From Bacteroidales bacterium (GTDB lineage: Bacteria > Bacteroidota > Bacteroidia > Bacteroidales > Muribaculaceae): a stretch of DNA of 15,399 bases. Every line of letters starts with the position of its first letter. Position 1 is the first letter of the stretch. Below are positions 1-6,137 of this stretch, in pieces. The position numbers and the translations under genes are program-made. The stretch is from assembly GCA_030526455.1 (NCBI GenBank), contig JAUNCU010000052.1, positions 1 through 15,399 of the forward strand, read 5' to 3'. The notes beneath the pieces are model-generated. The model was not told where the DNA came from. It did not search any database and saw only the letters and a list, made by a program, of their open reading frames with translations.

Positions 1-47
1 AGCCTCGGAGAGGGTCGGTTATGGTAATAGCCCGACTTCTCTGACAG
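1..47 (-). repeat. Left copy (A) of a degenerate inverted repeat
   Basis: The reverse complement of this segment aligns without gaps to bases 325-371 at 38 of 47 positions. Both copies have a G/C homopolymer next to the CTGTC end; here it is nine C at 49-57. The copy touches the window edge, so it may extend further left. It looks like one end of an old, decayed mobile or structured element, but no transposase is present and its family is unknown. Confidence 0.7.
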
Positions 48-86
48 TCCCCCCCCCACCCACATTCCCAAAAACAACACCAACTT

Positions 87-231
87 TATAACAAAAGAAC
101 CGTCCCTTTGTTATAAAGTGGATGATATTCTATAACTAGAATTTATTGTTATGGTTATATTGTAAAATGATAATTTTATTATTTGTTGTTATATGTAATT
201 TTTATAACAAAGGGACGGTTCTTTTGTTATA
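87..231. mobile_element. 145-bp MITE/REPIN-like element with perfect 31-bp inverted ends
   Basis: Bases 87-117 and 201-231 are perfect reverse complements over 31 bp. Each arm is also a hairpin. On the left, 83-95 pairs with 107-119 around an 11-nt loop AGAACCGTCCC. On the right, 203-211 pairs with 223-231 around GGGACGGTTCT. The 83-bp middle is very AT-rich and has no gene. Two hairpins in opposite orientation joined by a spacer is the architecture of a REPIN or a small non-autonomous MITE. The outer ends read TATAAC...GTTATA, which would fit a TA target duplication, but this is not proven. No mobilising enzyme lies in the window. A short open frame crossing the right arm (from 183) is judged spurious. 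Confidence 0.8.
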
Positions 232-324
232 GAGATTTTGGAGGATCCTTGCGAGAGGGGCTTGGCTGCTTGATTTGGGAGGCGGCGGGGAGGGGATGGG
301 CTCAGTGGAAAATCCAGGGGGAGG

Positions 325-371
325 CTGTCCGAAAACTCGAGTTGCTACCACAACCGACCCTTTCCGAGGCT
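325..371 (+). repeat. Right copy (B) of the degenerate inverted repeat
   Basis: This is the partner of bases 1-47 in inverted orientation, 38 of 47 positions matching. Its first 13 bases, CTGTCCGAAAACT, recur inverted at 518-530. It therefore takes part in two different inverted pairs, as expected from nested or successively decayed elements. It is preceded by a G-rich run at 317-324. Confidence 0.7.
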
Positions 372-392
372 CATTCCTTGGTGGCTACCTAT

Positions 393-442
393 CTCCACGC
401 TGCGCTCGCGAATTGCAAAGCAATTCACTCGCTTGCATGGAG
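393..442. repeat. Imperfect hairpin around GAATTGC-aaa-GCAATTC
   Basis: Bases 410-416 and 420-426 are perfect 7-bp inverted repeats with a 3-nt loop. Pairing resumes weakly outward, CTCCA at 393-397 against TGGAG at 438-442, giving a long interrupted stem. It lies inside the 325-530 inverted pair and is probably part of the fold of that element. No coding function is seen. Open frames over 183-571 have low-complexity, unfamily-like translations. Confidence 0.45.
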
Positions 443-517
443 TTAACTATAACGAGCCGTTTCCGACGGCGGCTGGTGATCGCTTGGCGTTTTGGTAATG
501 GATTATCTGCAATTTTT

Positions 518-536
518 AGTTTTCGGACAGCCCCCC
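518..536 (-). repeat. Third partial inverted copy (C) with C run
   Basis: AGTTTTCGGACAG at 518-530 is the exact reverse complement of 325-337 and is followed by six C. With copy B it bounds a segment of about 215 bp (roughly 320-536) that looks like a second, shorter element sharing an end sequence with the outer one. Similarity stops beyond 518 on the inner side. Confidence 0.65.
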
Positions 537-540
537 AGCA

Positions 541-580
541 AAGAAAAAATCCTAGAAATCTAGATATCTAGAAATCTAGG
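541..580 (-). terminator. Probable rho-independent terminator of the mfd transcript
   Basis: Bases 551-580 form a 30-bp dyad in which 26 positions pair. It is also two direct copies of CTAGAAATCTAG (552-563 and 568-579). Read on the minus strand, the hairpin is followed at once by ATTTTTTC, a T tract. It lies about 90 bp past the mfd stop, in the right orientation to end that transcript. The stem is AT-rich, so strength is uncertain. The direct-repeat design is unusual for a terminator. Confidence 0.5.
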
Positions 581-612
581 AATATGCGATGCGAAAAGCC
601 AAGGCTATCGTC

Positions 613-659
613 TTAACTTCATAATTTCTTTAACTTCTGAAGAATCTCTTCTTAACTTC
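613..659. repeat. Three TTAACTTC direct repeats
   Basis: TTAACTTC occurs at 613-620, 630-637 and 652-659, with starts 17 and 22 bp apart, between the mfd stop and its probable terminator. Spacing is irregular, so this looks like a decayed short tandem repeat rather than an operator. It would be transcribed as the 3' untranslated end of the mfd messenger. Confidence 0.4.
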
Positions 660-670
660 TGGAAAAACCC

Positions 671-3600
671 TCACCCCGCTTGCATTGCTGCGATGTGCTT
701 GAGCAGGGCCAGGGCGTCGCTCACGGTTTTCACATTGGCGATGAGGAAACTGCAGCGGTCGTTCACCTCGCGCAACTTGCAGCGCAGCGGGTCGCTCTGC
801 AGATAGGTGAGGCAGCGGCCGAAGGCGTTGGAGTGGTAGTAGGCGGCGTTTTCCTTGCCCACGAAGTAGAGGTAGAGGCTGCCTTGCTTGAGCGCGATCT
901 TCTCCACACCCAGGGTGCGTGCGATGCGGCGCAGCGGCACGATGCGGATGAGTTCGGCGGCAATCTCGGGGATAGGGCCGAAGCGGTCGCGCATGCGGGC
1001 TTCAAATTCTTCCACCTCCTTGTCGGTCTCCATGCTGTCGAGTTCGCGGTAGAGGGTGATGCGTTCGCTCTCCTGCGGCACATAGGTGGCGGGGAAGAGG
1101 AGTTCGAGGTCGGTGTCGATATTACAGTCGTTCACGTAGGCCACCTCATGTCCCGAAATCTGCGATTCTTCCGCCTCCTGTTCTTCGAAAGTATCGGCGA
1201 ATTCCTGCGTTTTCAGTTCGAGTACGGCTTCCTTGAGAATCTTCTGATAGGTCTCGTAACCGAGGTCGGCGATGAAGCCACTTTGCTCTGCGCCGAGCAG
1301 ATTTCCTGCGCCGCGAATGTCGAGGTCTTGCATCGCGATTTGAATGCCCGAGCCCAGGTCGCTGAAACTCTCGATGGCGTTGAGGCGGCGCATCGCCACG
1401 GGGGTGAGCGGGCGTTCGGGCGGGATGGTGAGGTAGCAGAAAGCCTTGCGGTTGCTGCGCCCCACGCGTCCACGCAACTGGTGCAAGTCGCTCAGCCCAT
1501 GATTCTGGGCATTGTTGATGATGATGGTGTTCACGTTGGGCATGTCGATGCCACTCTCGATGATGGTGGTGGCGAGGAGCACGTCGTAGTCGTGGTTGGT
1601 GAAGTCGATGATGCGTTTCTCCAGTTCCTCGGGGCTCATTTGGCCATGGCCCACCACCACGCGGGCGTCGGGCACAAGGCGGTGAATCATGTTTTCGAGC
1701 ACGGGGAGTTGGTCGATGCGGTTGTTCACGAAAAACACCTGGCCGTTGCGTGAGAGTTCGAAGTTGATGGCTTCGCTCACGATGTCGTCGTCGAGCGGTT
1801 TCACCGAGGTGAGGATGGGGTAGCGGTTGGCTGGCGGCGTGGTGATGGCGCTCAGGTCGCGGGCGCCCATCAGCGAGAACTGCAGCGTGCGCGGAATGGG
1901 CGTCGCGCTCATGGTGAGCGTGTCGATATTGGTTTTTATCTCCTTCAGTTTCTCCTTCACGCTCACGCCGAATTTCTGCTCCTCGTCGATGATAAGCAGA
2001 CCCAAATCGCGGAATTTTACGGTTTTTCCGATCAATTTGTGGGTGCCGATGAGGATATCGATCTTCCCTTCGGCCAAGTCGGCGAGCAGTTGTTTCACCT
2101 CTTTAGGTTTGCGGGCGCGGGTGAGGTAGTCGACCCTCACTGGGAAGTCCTTGAGGCGGTCGCTGAAGGTGTTGTAATGCTGGAAGGCGAGCACGGTGGT
2201 GGGCACTAGCACGGCCACCTGCTTGCCGTCGGTGGCAGCCTTGAAGGCGGCGCGAATGGCCACCTCGGTCTTGCCGAAGCCCACGTCGCCACACACCAGG
2301 CGGTCCATGGGGCGGTCGCGCTCCATGTCGGCCTTCACGGCCTGTGTGGCCTTGAGTTGGTCGGGGGTGTCTTCGTAGATGAACGAAGCCTCCAATTCCT
2401 GCTGCAGATAGCCGTCGGGCGAGTAGGCAAAACCCTTGGCCTCGCGGCGCTTAGCGTAGAGTTTGATCAGGTCGCGGGCTATGTCTTTGAGTTTGCTCTT
2501 GGTGCGGTTTTTAATCTTGTTCCAAGCCCCGCCGCCCAGTCGGCTCAACTTAGGTTCAACGCCCTCTTTACCACGGTATTTCGAGAGTTTGTGCAGGGCG
2601 TGGATAGAGCAGAAAATGATGTCGCCGTTCTGGTAGATGAGTTTGATGGTTTCCTGCAGCGTGCCGTTGGCGCGGTTGCGCACCAGGCCACCGAATTTGC
2701 CTATGCCGTGGTCTTCGTGCACGATGTAGTCGCCCACCTCAATCTGGTTGAGTTCCTTGAGCGAAAGGGCGAGTTTGCCCGAGCGAGCGCGGTCGCTCTT
2801 GAGATTATAGCGGTGGAATCGGTCGAAAATCTGGTGGTCGGTGAAGATACACATCTTCAGTTCGTCGTCCACGAAGCCCTCGTGCACGGTGCCTTTCACC
2901 GCCGTGAACGGGATGTTGTCGCCACGGTCGTCGAAAATCACGCGCAGGCGGGCGGTCTGCTTCTCGCTGTCGCTGAGGATGTAGATTTTGTAGCCTTTGG
3001 CGATGAAGTCTTGCAGCGAAGTGCTGATGAGGTCGAAATTCTTATGATAGATGCCTTGGGGCGAGAAGGCGAAATTGATGCGGGCGTTGGCTGAATCCTG
3101 ACTTTCGGCGGCATGGAACTCCAGACGGCGAAAATTGCCAAAATCTACGATGAATTGGGCAGAATCCACGATTTTCTCCATGGCGTGGGAATCGCAGTTT
3201 TCGGCAATCAGTGCGCTTGCCGACATGCTCTCTTCACTAATGGCTTTCACGCGGGAAGTGACCCACTCGGCATTGCGGCACATAATCCATGTCTCGGGCT
3301 GGATGTAGCCCAGCAGCGATGTGCCCTGGCTGGCAGCCTCGGCGTTGTTGTTGAGAATGGAGATGCTTTTCAGGCGCTCCTCGCTGAGTTGGGTTTCGAC
3401 GTTGAATGTGCGAATACTGTCGATTTCATCGCCGAAAAAGTCGATTCGGTAGGGGAGTTCGTTGCTGTAGGAATACACGTCGAGGATAGAGCCGCGAATC
3501 GAGAATTGCCCCGGCTCGTAGACGTAGTCCACCATCTGGAAACCGAAGTCGCGCAGTCGGCCACCGGTGGCAATGAGGTCCACCTCTTCGCCCACGCTGA

Positions 3601-4033
3601 GGCTGATGGTGCTGTCGTCGATCACCTCCTTCGCCGCCACCTTCTCGGCAAGCGCTTCGGGGTAGGTGACCACGCAGCGCAACTGCGGGTTGCCGTACCA
3701 CTGGTTGAGCACCTCGGTGCGCAGAATCTCGCTCGGCGCGTCGATTTGGCCGTATTTGATGTCGCGCTTGTAGCCCGAGGGGAAGATGAGGGTAGAGCCC
3801 TCGCCGTTGATCTGGATGAGGTCGTTGTAGATGTAGCCCGCCTCGTCGAGGTCGTTGGCAATCACAAGGTAGGGCGCCTCAAGGCGGGGCAGGCGCGCCA
3901 GCAGCATGGCGGGCGACGATCCCGCCAACCCGTCGGCCGAAACAACACGGTTACGCTTCGCCGTGAGCACCTTCTTGAGGGCGGCACGGCGCGCTGTGCT
4001 GTTGAAAATGTCGCATAATTCTCTTATTTCCAC
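671..4033 (-). CDS. mfd: Transcription-repair coupling factor Mfd
   Basis: Mfd is a cytoplasmic ATP-driven translocase that removes RNA polymerase stalled at DNA lesions and recruits UvrA for nucleotide excision repair. The product is 1120 residues, normal for the family (E. coli 1148). Order of parts: UvrB-like N-terminal domains; the RNA polymerase interaction domain around 430-500 (VGDYIVHEDHGIGKFGG at 433); superfamily 2 helicase core with Walker A GDVGFGKT at 582-589 (Lys588), Walker B DEEQ at 683-686, the TMSATPIPRTLQ motif, and arginine finger region HQLRGRVGR ending at Arg859; then the C-terminal regulatory domain. The start is GTG at 4033. The frame is open only back to the upstream gene's own stop codon, with no ATG in between, and the next in-frame ATG would remove 42 conserved-looking residues. 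It is probably cotranscribed with the peptidase gene 18 bp upstream. It looks intact. Confidence 0.97.
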   Translation of the reverse strand: MEIRELCDIFNSTARRAALKKVLTAKRNRVVSADGLAGSSPAMLLARLPRLEAPYLVIANDLDEAGYIYNDLIQINGEGSTLIFPSGYKRDIKYGQIDAPSEILRTEVLNQWYGNPQLRCVVTYPEALAEKVAAKEVIDDSTISLSVGEEVDLIATGGRLRDFGFQMVDYVYEPGQFSIRGSILDVYSYSNELPYRIDFFGDEIDSIRTFNVETQLSEERLKSISILNNNAEAASQGTSLLGYIQPETWIMCRNAEWVTSRVKAISEESMSASALIAENCDSHAMEKIVDSAQFIVDFGNFRRLEFHAAESQDSANARINFAFSPQGIYHKNFDLISTSLQDFIAKGYKIYILSDSEKQTARLRVIFDDRGDNIPFTAVKGTVHEGFVDDELKMCIFTDHQIFDRFHRYNLKSDRARSGKLALSLKELNQIEVGDYIVHEDHGIGKFGGLVRNRANGTLQETIKLIYQNGDIIFCSIHALHKLSKYRGKEGVEPKLSRLGGGAWNKIKNRTKSKLKDIARDLIKLYAKRREAKGFAYSPDGYLQQELEASFIYEDTPDQLKATQAVKADMERDRPMDRLVCGDVGFGKTEVAIRAAFKAATDGKQVAVLVPTTVLAFQHYNTFSDRLKDFPVRVDYLTRARKPKEVKQLLADLAEGKIDILIGTHKLIGKTVKFRDLGLLIIDEEQKFGVSVKEKLKEIKTNIDTLTMSATPIPRTLQFSLMGARDLSAITTPPANRYPILTSVKPLDDDIVSEAINFELSRNGQVFFVNNRIDQLPVLENMIHRLVPDARVVVGHGQMSPEELEKRIIDFTNHDYDVLLATTIIESGIDMPNVNTIIINNAQNHGLSDLHQLRGRVGRSNRKAFCYLTIPPERPLTPVAMRRLNAIESFSDLGSGIQIAMQDLDIRGAGNLLGAEQSGFIADLGYETYQKILKEAVLELKTQEFADTFEEQEAEESQISGHEVAYVNDCNIDTDLELLFPATYVPQESERITLYRELDSMETDKEVEEFEARMRDRFGPIPEIAAELIRIVPLRRIARTLGVEKIALKQGSLYLYFVGKENAAYYHSNAFGRCLTYLQSDPLRCKLREVNDRCSFLIANVKTVSDALALLKHIAAMQAG

Positions 4034-4051
4034 AGTGGAGCGGTGATGGGG

Positions 4052-5740
4052 TTATTTCTTTTTCTTCTTCAGGATGCGCTCGTATTCGCCAGGCTTGGCA
4101 AACATCTCAACGGCGGCATCCATCGCCTTGTCGAATTTCAGTTCATTCTCACACTCGCCCGCGTCGTAGTAGTAGCGCTTCACGATTTCGCTCGAGAGGT
4201 AGCACTCAATTTGCCCACGGTTGCGGTCGAGGTCGCGATTGAGGTCGTGCTTGAGCATCTTTTCCAGTTTGTCGAATTCAGCCTTCACCGAGTCGGTCAT
4301 GTAGCCCTCGCTCTCGGCAGTCTTGCGCAGCAGCGACACGCCGGTTTCGCACAACTTATCGTACTGAAACTTCGAGGGGTCGATAAACTTCTTGAAATCT
4401 TCGAATATTTCGTCGGTGATCTTAAATTCGCCCGCTGGAGCGATGGTGGGATGCTCGGCGGCATATTTTGTGGCGTAGTCGAAAGCCCAGTTGTCGCGCA
4501 CGATGTTGAACACCAGTCGGTTCACCTCGGGGAAGGTGATCTTGATGTCGGGCGTGATGCCACCACCGTCGCGCACTTCGCGGCCATTGGCGGTGTGAAA
4601 CACGTTGCAAAGGCTGTCGGGCTTGTGCTTGAACGAGCCGTCGGGGTTGCGCTGGCTGTAGTCGATCTCCTGGATGAGGCGTCCGCTGGGGATGTAGTAT
4701 TTCGCGATGGTGAGTTTGAGCAGACTGTTGAACGGCAGCGGGCGGGTGGTCTGCACCAGGCCCTTGCCAAACGAGCGGCCGCCGATAATCACGGCGCGGT
4801 CGAGATCCTGCAGCGCACCCGCAGTGATTTCGCTCGCCGAAGCCGAACCGCCGTCGATGAGCACCGCCAGTGGCATGTCGGGCATGATGGGCGCCTCCGA
4901 AGTTTTGTACACACGGAAGTCCTTGGTCGAACGGCCCTTAGTGGTAAGCACCTCGGTGCCCTTGGGGAGGAAGAAGCCGAGAATCTTGATAGCCTCGTCC
5001 ACCAGGCCGCCGCCATTGCCGCTCAGGTCGAGCACCACGGCGCGCACGGCTGGGTTGGCCTTAAATTCGAGCAACGCCTTCTTCACGCCTTCAGCCGAGT
5101 GCTCATTATAGGTATTGAGGGCGATGTAGCCGATATTGTCCTTCGTCACGCCATAGAACGTGACGGGGTTCAACTTGATTTTCTCGCGAGTGAACGTGAA
5201 CGAGAGGATGCTGTCGGCCACGTAAGGGCGCTTCACCGTCACCTTAATCTGGGTGTTGGCCTGTCCCTTGAGGCGCTTGCTCACCTGGTCGCTCGTCCAT
5301 GTGGCGGTGCTGTCGCCGTCGATCATGATAATCTGGTCGCCGCACTTCAGGCCGGCGCGCGCTGCAGGGCTGCCAGCGTAAGGCCCCGAGATATACACCC
5401 CGCCGCCCTTGCGCTGCATGATGTAGGAACCGATGCCCCCGTATTCGCCCGTGCTGATCACCATGAAATCGTCCTGACTCTCATCGGAGATATATTCCGT
5501 GTAGGGGTCAATCTCGTCGAGCATCGAGTTGATAGCCGTTTCGATATGCTTCTTGGCATTGAGCGTGTCGACATAAAAATTGTGCAACTCCTTGTAGAGA
5601 GAGTTGAAAATGTCGAGATTGCGAATCACCGCCGCGTCACTGCCTTCCTTTCCCTTCTTCTGCTCGCCAAAAGCCAAGGGCGCAAAAATCAAAGCCCCCA
5701 AAACGACAAGCACGAAATTCTTAAAATGATATCTTTTCAT
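4052..5740 (-). CDS. Exported S41 family C-terminal processing peptidase (CtpA/Prc-like)
   Basis: A serine protease of 562 residues that trims or degrades exported proteins at their C termini. Residues 1-23 are a signal peptide (hydrophobic core LVVLGALIFAPLAFG, no lipobox), so it acts in the periplasm. A PDZ domain spans about 95-185 (GGIGSYIM, then SPAARAGLKCGDQIIMIDG). The S41 core follows, with LDLSGNGGGLVDEAI, nucleophile Ser301 in GGSASASEI and general-base Lys326 in GRSFGKG, spaced the usual 25 residues. A helical charged extension of about 150 residues ends in five lysines. It is the first gene of a unit with mfd. No functional link between the two products is known to me, so the pairing may be only transcriptional. 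The substrate cannot be inferred. Confidence 0.93.
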   Translation of the reverse strand: MKRYHFKNFVLVVLGALIFAPLAFGEQKKGKEGSDAAVIRNLDIFNSLYKELHNFYVDTLNAKKHIETAINSMLDEIDPYTEYISDESQDDFMVISTGEYGGIGSYIMQRKGGGVYISGPYAGSPAARAGLKCGDQIIMIDGDSTATWTSDQVSKRLKGQANTQIKVTVKRPYVADSILSFTFTREKIKLNPVTFYGVTKDNIGYIALNTYNEHSAEGVKKALLEFKANPAVRAVVLDLSGNGGGLVDEAIKILGFFLPKGTEVLTTKGRSTKDFRVYKTSEAPIMPDMPLAVLIDGGSASASEITAGALQDLDRAVIIGGRSFGKGLVQTTRPLPFNSLLKLTIAKYYIPSGRLIQEIDYSQRNPDGSFKHKPDSLCNVFHTANGREVRDGGGITPDIKITFPEVNRLVFNIVRDNWAFDYATKYAAEHPTIAPAGEFKITDEIFEDFKKFIDPSKFQYDKLCETGVSLLRKTAESEGYMTDSVKAEFDKLEKMLKHDLNRDLDRNRGQIECYLSSEIVKRYYYDAGECENELKFDKAMDAAVEMFAKPGEYERILKKKKK

Positions 5741-5853
5741 TATATGTTTGCAAATTATTCTGCTAAAGTACTACCTTTTGGCGAGATTTTGGGGTGTTTT
5801 TTGGAGAAAAAAGCATAAAATGCACTTTTTTGATAAGTTTTTTCTTGAAAATG

Positions 5854-5884
5854 TTGCACAATTCAAAAATTGGGAGTACTTTTG
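5854..5884 (+). promoter_or_regulatory. Bacteroidetes-type promoter of tRNA-Asn
   Basis: TTG at 5854-5856 (-33 element) is followed after 20 bp by TACTTTTG at 5877-5884, a perfect TAnnTTTG -7 box. Transcription would start near 5891, about 37 bases before the mature tRNA. This is the cleanest promoter in the window and supports assignment to the Bacteroidota. Confidence 0.8.
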
Positions 5885-5927
5885 CATCGCAATTCTCGGA
5901 GAGACCGGTTTTCTGGGTTTTGCAACT

Positions 5928-6001
5928 GCTTCAATAGCTCAGTTGGTTAGAGCACCTGACTGTTAATCAGGGGGTCGTTGGTTCAAGTCCATCTTGAAGC
6001 G
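5928..6001 (+). tRNA. tRNA-Asn (anticodon GUU)
   Basis: A 74-nt cloverleaf. Acceptor stem GCTTCAA/TTGAAGC is a perfect 7 bp. The D arm is GCTC...GAGC. Anticodon stem CCTGA/TCAGG has loop CTGTTAA with GTT at 5962-5964. The T loop is TTCAAGT. The discriminator base is G, and CCA is not encoded. The second pair of the T stem (5978 with 5992) is a U-U mismatch; everything else pairs well. The gene has its own promoter and terminator and is not part of a visible cluster. Confidence 0.97.
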
Positions 6002-6009
6002 CTCATTAA

Positions 6010-6038
6010 GGGGTCACACAAACGTGGCCCCTTTTTTT
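6010..6038 (+). terminator. Terminator of the tRNA-Asn transcript
   Basis: GGGGTCAC (6010-6017) pairs with GTGGCCCC (6024-6031) with one G-U pair and a 6-nt loop, followed by seven T at 6032-6038. It sits nine bases after the tRNA and should separate it from the downstream gene. Confidence 0.9.
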
Positions 6039-6137
6039 GCGAAATGGCGGGCTGTGGAAGCCAGCCGAAAAAAAGGTGAATAAGTAATAAAACAATTCAT
6101 AATAATCAAAATCACTAATCATCATTTAATTTCAAGA

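Noticed and set aside
183..571. Small open frames on the plus strand
   Set aside because: They run through the inverted-repeat arms and low-complexity G-rich sequence, overlap each other, and have translations without family features.
5807..5831. A/T-rich hairpin between the peptidase gene and the tRNA promoter
   Set aside because: The stem is mostly A-T with a bulge and lies in a divergent promoter region where no transcript needs to end.
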